Assembly: GCA_947034895.1 (NCBI GenBank)
Contig: OX344762.1
Location: forward strand, 52,307,087 to 52,371,086
Reading direction: 5' to 3'
DNA length: 64,000 nt
Origin: Rhytidiadelphus loreus
Lineage: Eukaryota; Streptophyta; Bryopsida; Hypnales; Hylocomiaceae
This document shows positions 30,217-42,712 of this stretch, one piece after another. A model generated the notes under the pieces. The model worked only from the letters and a program-made list of their open reading frames with translations, made no database searches and was not told the origin of the DNA. The translations under genes and the position numbers were made by a program. The stretch's first letter is position 1; each line of letters opens with the position of its first letter.

Positions 30217-33200
30217 GCCACAAGGACCGTTCCAAGTACTCCTTGTCCTCTGCCAATGTAGAAATCCACTCCACATAGAAAGGGGGGCTGATGATCACAT
30301 TAGCATCTGGGTTGGTAGCCACCCTATTATGCCTACTATCTACTACTAAAGTGTTTTCACAACTAAACGTGGGCCATGTTGCATAAACTGTCGATAAATT
30401 CTTCACAAGCTCGCTGCCTGACCCATCTTGTACATCTTGCCACTCACAACGTTTACCAGACCAAGTAAACAGTGGGGCTGCACCTATACCGCTGAAGCCA
30501 ACAAGTACTGCTGTAACAACATCATCCATATATGCTTGACTCTTGCTACCCCAAAAAGCAACATAAAATTTTTGGAAGCATTTGAATAGAAATGGTTTCA
30601 ACCAAGGCCTGAAAACCACTCTCCTCAACTCAGTTTTGATGCTAATCCTAATTTTAGTGTTTGGATTTTCCGCAACCAACAAACTACAATCTAGAAGCGT
30701 ACCATAGACATTAAAGATTACTAATTTGGAAGGTCGTTGTTTTGAAAATGGGATCAGGTCGCGCGGTGCATCGGAAGGACTCACCTCCCTCAACGTTACC
30801 GGAGAAACGTCGGTCCATGAATTTACCTTTATCGGTGACTTCGGTGGTTTCTTGGACTTCTTCTGCGGGAGCTCTAGTGTGGCTTCTTCTTCGGCATTTC
30901 CTTTGGAGCCTTCAACGTCGACTGCAGCTTTGTCCACAGCCTCAACTTCAGCGCCCACATCTTCTTCATTAGCCGGGCTGCCCGAGTTCAGTTCATTGGT
31001 CGAGGGAGGAATGTTCGTGTTGTCTACGGGCTTCACTGTGTCCTGTCCGGAGGAATCCTTTGCTGCAATATTTTCCTCGGCGGTGTCATTATTCTCCGCC
31101 AATACTTCCATTCCAGTAGTTGTAGTTACTTCTACTGGTGTTTCGTCTTCATTAGGGGTGATGTCCACAACGGACTTTTGTTGTGGTGCAGGTGCTGGAT
31201 TTTGAGCTATTGATACCGGAGGAGTAACTTCTTTAGGACAGGACTTCTCCTCTTCAGTCACAGATTTGGTGTTCACTCCCTTCCCCTGTTGCTTGCCTGA
31301 CTTCTTCTGTAATGCCGTCCTCTGTGTCTTAGGTAGCTCAGAGTCTGAGGAATCAAGGGTAATGTTTGAAGCTTTTGCAATGGTGTCGTCGTCCACTTTC
31401 TTCACAGGTGGTTGGCTGCTTCGACGTTTCTCTTTGAAGGCCCCACTGTCTTTGTGAGTGATGGCATCCATGGCTATACCTTTTTTTGGTGGATGAGGTA
31501 GAAATCCGCCAGCTCGACCCTCTTGATGTGCGCGCGTCTCTTCATTTTCTAGCACTGATTGTGTGATGGATGGGTTGGCATCGTCTCTGTGTTTTTTGTT
31601 GCCCATATACTCCTGGAACATGAACCGCAGCTCATCTATTGCCTTGCCTTGGGCTGTACTGCTGGAGACCAATTTGTCGAACTTAACGTCCACATCTGCC
31701 TTCCAAGCCTCCATCACTAGCCACCGGCCCGAATCATCTACCCACACCATCTTGTAACCCACAACCGCAGATGAAAATATTATCAGTCATTTCAATGTTA
31801 GGTACAAGTCACCGCAATGTACAAGATGACTGACACGTGACTTCTGCGTAACAAAGGTGCGACTTCTGGCTTGTGCAAGTCATACATCACAACTTAGGGC
31901 GACTTATATATGACTTGGGACAACATGCGTGAAGAAGACATAGATGCAGACCGCCATGGATGTGGCCCTTCCACGTAGTACACTTTCCGCATAGAAAAGA
32001 AGATGGAAAGTGCTTGATTTACCCGACGTTGTGTGAACAATACTTGAGGTACAACTTCCCTAAGCGCACTTGTGGCTAAAGTAGACAATAAGGAATGTTG
32101 TGACTATGGAACGCTTAAGGGTCTACCTAGTTTGGCCAATGCAATCTACTGAAAGAAGACTTTCTTTGGGTGGTCAGTCAAAAAAACAACTACTACATTA
32201 CTTTGTTAGCCCCATACTCATACATGACAAATTCAAGTACGTGAATGAAACAAGAGACCTTTTGTTCCCTATGACCTTCGCTTTACTTTTGAATTGTAAG
32301 AAGTATACAAAAGCGTGGACTTCCAACACCATGGAATTGATTGAACCGAACATAACTAAGGTGACACCAAAGACAACCAACTTCAACGAAGGATCTTACC
32401 GTGTCTGCAGATCCAAACCCTGCTGTTGACCGCCTCCCCTCAGCTATATCTGTGATGCTCGGGTTCAGATTCCCTCCTACCCTCTACAAAGTACACAGAA
32501 GACAGACATTACTTGGGACCGCATTTATGATTACAATGAAGCTATGCCAAGCTACAATAAGGCATACTTTGAAAACCATTAAGGAACTCAAACAATTTGC
32601 ATGGAACACTTACTGCTTGTGCATCTTTTCCGGCCTTGCCTTTCCTCCCTACGAGGTCATAATTCTTGACGCTCCGACATGCTGCGGCCATCTTTTGTGC
32701 CTTTTCCTGTTGGGCTGGAGTATTCCAATACTCAATGAGTCGGTCCCACTGCTTTGGATCCACGCGAAGAGGAGCTTTCACTGCTCCCTTTTCAACCATC
32801 TTCAAGTACCGTGTTTTAAGCCGAGATCTTTCGGCCTTCAGATGCCTGGTCACTATCCCTCGAAAAGCACTCATGCTCAAGGGGGTGCCCACGTACTCAA
32901 ACTCCGCATCAAGGGCTTCTCTCAGTTTCTTCACAGTGTGAGGCAACTGCTCCTTCCAGTCCACAATGCTCATGTCTAGAGTCTTTGGGACTAAGTCCTT
33001 AAGGGCTTCGTCCCATGCATTCTTTCCCTCGCAGTTCCCGTCCACTTCCCCGCTTGGCAACACAGTCACTCGGTTTGGTTTGATTCCAGAGTAGGTCCGC
33101 TCCCGACTGCCTTGGTCATATGCTGTTTTCCTCTTGCGCCGCGACAAGCGTTCTTCAGTTTCGTGGGACATGGTTGCTGAAAATTGCTCCTGCATTGCTG

Positions 33201-34899
33201 ATGGTTGGCCCGGCCACACCCCTGGCAATGCCGATGGGGGGGCGCTACACCAAGGACCACTTGATGGCGCCTGACTTGGCATGTAGTGCCCTGGGACCCA
33301 ATTCCATGAAGGTTGACCGTAAAAATTCCTTTCTGCGAGCGGTTTCGGTGGCTGAGAAAGTGGTTCGGCTAGTATCCGAGTTGATGATGGCGACTGCGGC
33401 ACCTGTCTTGTTCGCTTTGCCCTCGGATCGATCAGTGGTTCTTCATCTACTCCATTGAATTCATCGTCGGATGAGTCTACTATTGGGAGTTGAGCATCTA
33501 CAAATGAAATATGACCAATATGCAATGAGTGAGATTGGGCAAGTGCAGTTTGCATAGTACCCACCTGCGACATCTGACCCCCTAAATTGTCGGCAATTGA
33601 ATGCTTCGGCGGTACACATGGACGCTAAGTGCATAAACCTGTTGCCCTATCCGGTACCAATTTAGAAAACCCTAACATGAACCAGAGTAGAAAAAAGCGC
33701 TACGCCAATCCATCGAACCCTAACACGAACCACAGTACAAAGAAGCGTTATGCCAATGTACCTGTAGTAGTTGCCTTGGAGTTCGATTCCCGCTCAACTA
33801 GTTTACAAGCAATTGCGAGATTCATCATACCTTTCGCGATTTCTTCCTCATTAGACTCTGTCGCCTCCGACGACGAACCGTACTCGCTACTCATGTCTGG
33901 ATTTGTAGTAGCTCCTTGACGCCGCTGGCTTGCACGCTTGTTTCCTGCCTCATGTCCTAAATCTCCCTTTCGCCTCGAACTCCGCCGCAAGGGACCCAAT
34001 TCTTGCTTCTTCTTCACAGGAGACTTCTGCTGCTTCCGCTTGGCTTTGTCGTTGTCCCTATAGCGCAATAATTGGAAGCCTTAGTTTACATGAAAGGCTT
34101 AATTCTAGATTGCACATATGAGCACAGAGATGGTATGGCAGAGGGGTTGTGAGACCAGATTGAAGTGCTGCTAATCTCCTAACCGGAAATGTGACAATGG
34201 GTAGGGTTTCCTAGACATCTACGAGGTAGGTTGCTTCTACAAGCAAGACGCAGAAGGCTTCCACGTGGCCATAGCAACTATTAATGACGACTTCTGGAGT
34301 TTTGGCATGCGTGACTGTGACTGCACTAGTATGCAACTAAAAAATGACTGTAAGGCAGTTGCAAAACCATCTGAAGACATTTAATGTGACTTAGAGGTCA
34401 CACACGGTCAACTACAGAACAACTCATGCGCCGTGCAATGCCTCAACCATTTCAAAGTCCACCAAAACCCTAGGGTATCGCCTTCATTCTGCATTGGAAT
34501 GCGTGCAAGAATTAATTACGAAAACAACGGTCAAACAGAGGCGCCCCCAAAACTGCTCTTAGTCTATTTCCAAGGCCTTCGACCAAGCATGCAAAAGAGA
34601 CTCCTGACATTCAGCCCTCTCCATACTCTACAACTTTTTGCTACTTTGCTTACACTAGAAGTTCGTATCATGAGCAGTGCTTGAATTGAGTGTACAGAAG
34701 GTAAGAGATTTTACATCTCCTGTCTCAATGCTAAAGCGGGCCCAAGCTTTTTCAAATTCTCCGCAACATTTCGATCTCGTGCAAGCTCATAGTCGCCCTT
34801 CTCGGGCGGCGGACTCTCCATCGCGGAATCTGCTGACATCGGTAAGTCGCCGCTAATCCAACACCTCATTCTCTTCTTGCTAATCTGCAGTATCAACGC

Positions 34900-35488
34900 T
34901 CAGAATTCTTTAGATCAACGCACTCCGTCTTGATTGTACGTCCTCACGCATTGGACACGAACTTCATGAAGCTCGATCGCCTGGACACAGCGCTAAAAGC
35001 TACAGTTGGTCTCATGCACTTGTTTTCACAACAAGGATGCAGTGCAAATGAAACGTGTAGGCTCCCAGAGCTTCAGGAAGTGGCGGTGGGACTGGACGCT
35101 GCATGATGAATGAGGCTGGTTTTGGCGGCCTGTAATTAAGTGCTTATTTCAGTAATTAGTGATGTGACTGTAAGACAGCATGGATTGGCACATTCAGCCT
35201 CTAATGTGGATTTGAGTGCATGTATTGCAATAGAAATGACAAGTAGGCTATGAAGGTAATCATTACTAAACTATATGTTTTTACACAAAGTCATATATGT
35301 CTCTAATGAGTCTCATACTATCCAGAAAACTTGGTTTTGAAAATGGTGGCTTACCATTTACCAAACATGCTTAAAGTCTTTTTCAAAGTTAATTACTTGA
35401 AAAAGTCATTGTTCAGTGATGTTGTAGTACGAAAATTAGCATGACTAAAACATCACTTGTAGAAGTCATTTTGAAGTCACAGGGTTAT
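34900..35488. other. CACTA intron sequence
   Basis: No gene is visible. It contains scattered GACTT/AAGTC motifs like those elsewhere in the CACTA backbone and ends at the GTTAT target duplication (35484-35488). Confidence 0.4.
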
Positions 35489-38400
35489 TGTCGTACGCGT
35501 AATACTGTAGTAAGCGCTCTTAACCACAAAAACGTGGCAAGATGACACAGAATATCGTCCCAGGGAACCCCAGAGGGTGTTCTAAATTCCGTCTAATCCG
35601 GTTTATTGTAACTACTTCAATTTTCACTCCCCAACCGGATTCTATCTCTATCCGGACTCTCTACCGGATCCGGATTATCACAAACACCAGATCCGTAGCT
35701 TTAACACACGGTTTTCGATACCTCTGTTTTACCTTCAGAGGGTCCTCACTGACTTTTCCGGAGGGGTAAGGACAACACCACTCCTTGTATTTCACTAATT
35801 CTAACTTCCTAATGACACGTACCCAAAGATCTTTCCGTCACAAACAAGGAACAGACTGGCTGACCCTCACAACTTCGGATTTCTCCAGAAGCAGGTCACT
35901 CAGAATACAACCCGACTCCCCTTGCTACAACGACAAATACAAGACTTACCCGGAAACTGAGACGGGGTCCGGTACTAGCACTCCAACTTGTGTTTTGCAG
36001 ACGGACGGAACTTTCCGGGTGAGCGGGGGTTTTCCACAGACGGTTGCTTATCTCCGCACGGAACCCTCCCTGGCCTTCCGGACTCGCACCCACACCACCA
36101 ACGCCGGACTCCGCACAACTTCCTACACACGCTAGAACTGCTTCCCTGGACAACACACAGTTCACAGACCCGGGAAACCCTGAATCCGGACTCCTCCTTA
36201 CCACCTCTCTACTCTGTAGCCAAAACCTTCAAGCAAGCGCCCAAGCAACCTTCAAACTCCCAAAGAACAAGAAACCAAGGACCCACACAGAAAACTAAGG
36301 TAATGAGTAAAAAGACAATAAAAAAATGCACACATATATTTACTGCTCAAAATAAGGAATAGCAAGAAAAGGAATCCAAGACCACAAGCGGTCCCTTTCT
36401 TTTATAAGCAAAACAACATGCCGTAAAACCCGCGGAAAGTGCCACTAAACACCATCCTAAACTGCCCTAAAAATCTGGGTGGATAAGTTAACTGAAACTT
36501 ACCCCTGAAAATCCGGAATCCGGGTTCTGACTAAGACCCGGAACTCTAAGTCTAACAAAAAGATAACTAAAAACACTATGAGTCTAACTATCTACTTTCC
36601 CTTCCGCTGTTTCTTTGAACTACTGTCAAACCCTAACTGCCCCCAGGTGCTGGTCTTGCCTTGGGGTGTACGGAGGGACACTCGGGTGATGATCGACGTC
36701 TTCCGGACCGGAGGACTGTCAGAATCCGTCTCGTCCGTATGGACGAGAGACCGGTCCGCCTTCTCCAACGACTTCGGATCTTCCGCCACTTCTGCTTCTT
36801 CTGCTTCCGGTTCCTCCGCTTCCGCCTCCTCCGATATCTCGATGGGATCCGGTGTAGGTAAGGGCATCGGTGGAGTAGGTTCGATATCCTCGAACTGCTC
36901 CGGATGCGTCCGTGCCGGATTCTGGACAAGGTCGATCCGGGCATCCAAACTGCTCTGGACCGGCATATCCTGTCCCAGAAATCCAGATGAAGGCCCCCCT
37001 TGAGTGACGATGTTTATCAGTGACCCAAACTGACCTGTCCGTTTGATGGGCGAGATGGGAGGTTGCGTTGCCGGAGTTGCGATGACATCCGGAACTTCCG
37101 GAAATCCCCCGAAGTCGAAAGGCTTGTTCGGATCCATGTTCGTCATCATGGACCGGAACTCCTTCAACGATGCCTCCATCCTTCCGGACATCTCCACCAT
37201 CACCCGGACTATCTTCGTGTTTGTGAGGGCCGCGGACGTCTTCTGCATTTCGTCATACAGCGCCGCCTTGTGGTAGAGATTTGCCGGACTGACCATCCAT
37301 TTCTGGAAGGTCTGGAACGCTTGGTACGCCTTCTGCGTCGCCCCTTGAGACTGGTGCAGCTCTTCTTCCGTCCAGATCAGCTTCCCCTTGAGCGCGTCCC
37401 GTTCCGTCTTCAGGTTCCGGATTTCTGTCCTCATCTCGTTCCATTCCGACTCGGCCGGTAACGCCTTCAACGCGTCCACCAGGTTCTCCGGTTCGCACTT
37501 CACCACTTCCGCGGACCGGAGTACGATCTCCGTGAGCCTGTCGTGGTAATCCTTGGCGGTCCGGATCCAGTCTTCTCCGCACTCGAAGAAGCGGGGTCCT
37601 TCCCACTCTTGTTTATCCTGGATGAGAAAGGGACCCGGGAGTTTACCTCTGGAAGCCGGAAGTGTCGACTTCCGTCTTTTGCTTCCCGACGCTTGCTCCC
37701 GTTCCTCCTTCTCCCTCTACTTCGGTTCCGGTTCCGGCTTCTCTTCCTTGATCTCCGGCTTCACTTCCGGCTTGGCTTCTTCCTCCTCATCCTCAGAATC
37801 CTGCGTTTCCTGCTCCTCGTCGTCAGAGCAGTGGCATTGGAGCATGATGAGCCCGGTCTCGTAATCCGTCGCCTCGTCTTCCGTCAAGAGTTCCCGGTGC
37901 TGGTACAGGTGGAGCAGGTACGTGCTGAGCGGGTTCGGCTTGTTCTTCGCCAAGTTTCCGGTGCAACGCCCCACCACGCTCGCCACGATCCGGCCCCAGT
38001 TCACGACCCGGTCCTGAAACGCCCCGAAGATCGTGTTGGCCATGGTTACCGTAACCCGGGAACTCTTGTCCGGGTACAGAATCGGAAGCAGGAACCGCAG
38101 CAGTCGCCTGTGCCTCTCGTCCCGGCAGTCCTTGATCGCGTAGCCCTCCTTCGCGTGCGGTGGGTTCACGAACTTGTGCTGGTGGTACTGGTCTGTCCGG
38201 GCAGCGAATCCGCTTCCGGTTTGGGAGAACCCGTACACTTCCGCCCACAGCTCCTCCGTCCACTGGTCCGGATGCCCACGTACGGTCTGGTCGTACTGGT
38301 TCGGAGCACCTGCCGCCAACTTCCGGAGTACCTGGTCGCTCTGGATGTTCCAGGGTTTCTTCAGCAGACCTGCACAACCTAACACAACCAAATCGTCTTC

Positions 38401-38917
38401 TAAATGCCGCAAGTGCAGCGGATCTTCCGGATATACCGGACTAATCTTCCGGGCCGGTACTGTATACCAAGTATTAACCCCTGCCATCCGTCTCACCTCT
38501 CCTATCGCGGTAACCCTAACTCACCACACTTTCTCTCACTATCAGCCAGATGCAGAGCAACTGAAAGAGGGCGAGAAATGAGGAGGAACTCGGTTTATAT
38601 AGAATTCCTGCGCCCAACGTTCACTGTAACGGGAACGCAGGCTACGGAACGCCGTAACGTATCCTTAGTCTACCGCCGCAAGCTATTGAATTTAATGCCT
38701 GCGTTCCGAGTTCCTGTGTTCCGGCTCCTGAATCCGTCCACCCGGATGTCAAGTTCTGTCATACTTCCGTACTAGTTCCGGAACGAAGTCTAAACTAATT
38801 CTAAGTATTTATTTGTTTCCGCTAGTCTATGCCTAAACTAATTTTTTTTCAATTTTGATCTATTTTAATTTTTCTTAGTCTATTAAGGTCCGTACTAAGC
38901 TATTATGGATTCCGACA
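35489..38917 (-). mobile_element. TG...CA element with 5-bp target duplication (LTR-like, coding)
   Basis: The boundaries are TGTCG (35489) and CGACA (38917), flanked by GTTAT at 35484-35488 and 38918-38922. TG...CA ends with a 5-bp duplication are the signature of LTR retroelement integration. No second long terminal repeat is found inside, so it resembles a solo LTR of 3,429 bp. Yet it contains a TATA box on the minus strand (CTATATAAACC at about 38600) followed by one long open frame. The base composition differs from the surroundings, with frequent TCCGG/CCGGA. It could also be a gag-only non-autonomous element whose repeats are too short or diverged to see. Confidence 0.7.
36592..38487 (-). 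pseudogene. Gag-like or unknown retroelement protein with internal TAG
   Basis: It starts at ATG 38487 (MAGVNTWYTVPARKISPVYP) about 110 bp after the TATA box. The first 256 codons form a globular-looking part (LLKKPWNIQSD, ELWAEVYGFSQTGSG, RRLLRFLLPILYPDKSSRVT) ending in an acidic tail rich in PEVKPEIKEEKPEPEPK. A TAG at 37719-37717 follows, after which the same frame stays open for 374 codons to 36592. The second part has a coiled-coil-like helix (EIRNLKTERDALKGKLIWTE) and a Pro/Glu-rich C-terminus. No protease, reverse transcriptase, integrase or zinc knuckle is seen. The position resembles a Gag capsid protein, but the sequence is not recognised. The TAG may be a mutation or a programmed stop. 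Confidence 0.5.
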
Positions 38918-39238
38918 GTTATATAGAATATGAGGCTCCTAGCACAAAACCAAGTTCTGAAGTAGTCATTTTGTTTTTGTAGTCACGTAAATTTGGGTCC
39001 GTTTCACCATGCAATGGGAAGAGATTTCAATGCTAATTTGGGTCCGCTTCACCACTGCCTTGTATTGAAACTACTCGTAAAGATTGCACTCTTACCTACC
39101 AAAAATTAGAAGGCTAACCTCTTTTGTCATTGGAAGCTTCAGAAAGGACTTCTCGACTCTGGGAAGCTTATCCCGAGCTACCTTGTCTGCGAAGGATAAC
39201 TTCCCACACAACAAGTTTTTTAAAGCTTGTGCGTCCAT

Positions 39239-40571
39239 TACCTAGAATTGTTGTGCAAATGGATGTGTAACACTTTGATTTCTTTCTTTTCTATGAGTAC
39301 GAACTATTGACCTGTCTTGTAAATTTTAAAGGGGAAGTGCACTTCTATTCCCCATTTTTTTGGGGCCTCCTCTTAGAATAGCACTTTCTACCTGAAACAC
39401 TGTAAGTGTCTTTGTGAGTTCAATAACACGAGACCCGCCTTTGGTCCATCGATGTGCAGGCCTAATCTGAACCCCCAAGTGCAAAAGACATTCCTCCCAA
39501 GGTTGAAACCAGGACGTATTGTCAGGTATTGAATCCAATTCACTACCCTAAACCATGTATACACGTAGGTGAGCCACTGCCACAAAAGTGTCCCACCCGA
39601 AACTCCTGTAAACTACTAGCAATGCCAAAGCGTAGGGTTCTCAGAGCTGCCCCATTGTTCCGTCGTCAAAGACGGAGACTGCCTAGCCTGGATTCAAATG
39701 AAGACATCCACGTCCCAGACTGCAATTGTTCCTCACGTCTGTCCATTTTGAAGGCTACAGTTGCACAGGGGGGCTTAAACCAAAATGCAACACCAGACTC
39801 CGAAGAGAGTTATGTACACCCAGTGGTCACATGTTCCTCTAAAGGAGGCCTAATAGAAGATAGTACGTCTCAAAAAAACAGAGAGCTAGACCGTCGCTTC
39901 CATTTTTGGTTAGAACTAGCACTAGGCCATACTACAATGGTAGAAGGAGAAAATGGAGACGTTAGCACGGAAGCCTTGATTGAAGGAGCTTCTTAATGTC
40001 CACTCCTATTGGAAGTGCGTCTTCTTCTAAGAGCAAGGATGTACAGTAGCCAGAGTTGTAAATGAGTCCATACTAATGGAAGTTAGACAGGAATTCTGGC
40101 TTTGTCCAATTTTCTCTTTCATGAATATTTTAGTACCGAAAACTTGTTCCCTCACAATTCTTTCTTGTTGTAGGTTGTGGCATTGGCTATCTTCCTTGCT
40201 TCCGTTGGTTATGAGTGATTAGACTTGGAAGATTACATGCAATTCTAAACTTTAGGACCACCATTTTTGGCCGTCAATTCCCTTCCATAAAGGTGTATAG
40301 AGTTTGGAAGAATGTTGTGCTCATAATTGAGTGCAACTGTGTTGTATGTATTGCAGTGACAATGCAGTCGCAGAAGACATGTGTCAGTCATTGAAGAGTG
40401 ACTGAAGACATATATAAGTTATGTAACAATGACTTCAATCTTATAGCAAAGGAGGTCCAGTTCTTCCAGTTTTGATGCTAATTTCCTACTCTCCATCTTG
40501 TCCCTCGAGCAAGTTGTTTCTATCAAGTATTTCCAGCAGAAGGCTTGTTATTCTTTCAATTCTGCAACGCC
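39239..40571. promoter_or_regulatory. Divergent intergenic region between TnpA-like and TnpD-like genes
   Basis: The minus-strand TnpA start (39238) and the plus-strand TnpD start (40572) face away from each other, so this 1.3-kb stretch should hold both promoters. No clear TATA pair could be assigned. Confidence 0.4.
39622..39996 (+). CDS. Possible small Arg-rich protein
   Basis: A 124-codon frame from ATG 39622 begins MPKRRVLRAAPLFRRQRRRL and then becomes acidic/Ser-rich. It lies in the divergent promoter region and could be an upstream exon or leader frame of the TnpD gene. No family is recognised and chance is possible. Confidence 0.25.
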   Translation: MPKRRVLRAAPLFRRQRRRLPSLDSNEDIHVPDCNCSSRLSILKATVAQGGLNQNATPDSEESYVHPVVTCSSKGGLIEDSTSQKNRELDRRFHFWLELALGHTTMVEGENGDVSTEALIEGAS

Positions 40572-42259
40572 ATGATACCTGCACGATTTCCATTAACCGA
40601 TAGCCGGAGACAAAGACTACGAGATGACCACTTGTGGATTCGTGAGTTGCAGAGGGCGACTGAGTACAATGTGAAACACTTGCATTGCCCATGTACAAAA
40701 TGTCGAGGCCGCAAGGTTCTATTTGTTCGCAATGTACGAGAGCACCTCATTCGCAATGGCAGGGATTCAACTTGTCGGACTTGGAGAGGTCTAGGCATTC
40801 GAGACTCCTCAGATGAAGAATGGGAACAACAATTTTGGAAACCTCTTACAGAGGAACCACAAAATTTGGATGCTACAGTTGACACTCGTAGGATGGTCGA
40901 CCAAGCCATGACTCCACCGCTCGAGGACACTTTTTCAGCAGAGGATCAGCAAGAGGAAGCGAGGGAACCGCAGGAGGAAACTTGTTCAGCAAAGAGATTG
41001 GCTGAGGAAGTGAGGGATGCCTTTGCCACTGCAGACTCTTTCCACGAAGACTGCATGGAAGGCTTAGTAGGGGACGTAGCAGATACTGCAGAATGTCGCG
41101 ACGAAGAGCAAGCTGGACAACAAGCTAGGGATGGAGGCAACGAGAATTCAGACTTTGACGCCAGAGTACTTGAGGAGTCCCTACAATAGTTGTATGATGG
41201 GGCTAAATCCAGCAAGCTTGCAGCTACTATACTCCTTATGAACCTATGCACAATACATGGCGTCAGCAACCACTGCGCCAACAAATTGTTCAGCATTTTG
41301 CATGCTCATCTGCTACCAGAGAACAACACCCTACCAAAGACCTATCATGCAGCGAATACCTTGACTAAAAAATTGGGGTTGACATATAACACGATCCATG
41401 CGTGTGAACGTGGGTGTGTACTATTCTATGGCACTCATGAGAATGCCATTTGTTGTCCTAAGTGCGGCGGACGTAGATACAAAGACGAAGAGAAGCGCGC
41501 GTTTCCAGTGAAGGTGCTCCGTCACTTTCCCATCATCCCCCGTCTGCAAAGAATGTTCATGAGTCCCAAGATCTCACAGCTCATGGTTTGGCATGCGGAA
41601 AACCGCAGTGACAAAGAAGGAGGTGATGGCCTTGTGAAGCATCCGTGTGACTCAAAAGCTTGGAAGCACTTTGAAGAGAATGTGGATCCATCATTTGGAA
41701 ATGATCCCCGAAATGTTCATTTTGCGTTGGCAGCTGACGGAGTGAATCCTTTTAAGCAAAACCACTCGTCATGGTCCACATGGCCTGTCTTGCTATTGAA
41801 TTACAACTTACCGCTGTGGTTGACAACGAAGAAGTTTTTTATGTTACTGGCCTTGTTGATTCCCGGGAGAGAATCCGTCACAGCTGAAGTATTTGATGTA
41901 TATTTAGAGCCACTCGTGGATGAATTGCTAGACACTAGTAGAAAATGATGTCCAAATCAACAAAAAATCGTCAATTTTTTGTTAATGTGGGCACTGTATC
42001 GACCATTTTCACAATTTTTTGTTGATTTGGCACAAGGTAACAAAATGGTTAAATTTTTTTGTTAATTTTGGTAGTACAACGTCCAAATCAATAAAACTAT
42101 AAACACTTTTTTGTTCATTTTCACAATTTTTTGTTGAATTGGCACAAGATAACAAAATGGTTAAATTTTTTTGTTACTTTTGGTAGGTCAACGTCCAAAT
42201 CAACAAAACAATCAACAATTTAACACTTTCTTACTCACAATTCTGTGTTTTTTGAACTC

Positions 42260-42606
42260 AGCAGACTTTGGTGACCTTTTTGGCATAGTAAAACACTTTT
42301 TTTGAAAAAACTTTGAACTAAGAAAGGTTAGACAATAAAGCTAAATTTCACCTCCAAAAATCCGTTTGACATTTTAAGTCTCCAATCAAAAGTTATGAAC
42401 AAAATTCAGAGCGGGTGTTTAAAAATGTCAACAAAAAATTTCATTTCAACCCCGCTCTGAATTTTGTCCATAACTTTTGATTGGAGACTTTAAATGTTAA
42501 ACAGATTTTTGGAGGTGAAAATTAGCTTGATTATCTAACTTTTTTTAGTTTAAAGTTTCTTGAAAAGAAGTATTTTACTATGCCCAAATGGTCACCAAAG
42601 TCTGCT
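42260..42606. repeat. Palindromic fold-back repeat, copy A
   Basis: Arms begin AGCAGACTTTGGTGACC and end GGTCACCAAAGTCTGCT, with inner arms including CCAATCAAAAGTTATG and its complement. The centre is near 42430. Confidence 0.85.
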
Positions 42607-42712
42607 GTTCTTACAAAACACACAAAATTATTAATTCAAGAACTACATGTCTATTGTAGAGTTTGAATTACATTTATATTGTTTTTGCATTTTTTTTTTT
42701 TTTTTGTAAGAA

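Larger units (their letters stand above)
30217..39238 (-). pseudogene. CACTA TnpA-like gene, 5' part (PTTA-like and dead FCP1-like domains)
   Basis: Likely exons are 39238-39119 (MDAQALKNLLCGKLSFADKV), 34884-34715, 34057-33762, about 33565 to 32600, about 32455-32408 and about 31760-30217. The 34884 exon has YELARDRNVAENLKKLG and the 34057 exon GPLRRSSRRKG, both common in plant CACTA proteins. The long 33.5-kb exon carries an RTRYLK/WDRLIEYWNTPAQQEKAQ region resembling the Ptta/Transposase_24 domain. The 31.7-kb exon has a Ser/Glu-rich linker, then a domain starting LVIFNVYGTLLDC, RPWLKPFLFKCF, YVAFWGSKS and ENTLVVDSRH, the layout of plant NLI/FCP1-like HAD phosphatases. The two nucleophile-loop Asp residues (DxD) are Asn and Tyr, so catalysis is unlikely. 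The gene is cut by the hAT element at 30217. The TG...CA element lies in its first intron. The first-exon assignment is the least sure. Confidence 0.6.

Noticed and set aside
37543..38382. Plus-strand 279-codon frame opposite the TG...CA element gene
   Set aside because: Shadow of the GC-rich minus-strand gene; Arg/Leu/Val-rich with no motif.
35489..38917. Complete LTR retrotransposon
   Set aside because: No direct repeat of the 35489 end occurs before 38917 and no protease, reverse transcriptase or integrase is present.
7401..41189. Reassignment of TAG to a sense codon
   Set aside because: The intact ASNSD1-like gene ends with TAG at the family C-terminus, as do other complete frames here.
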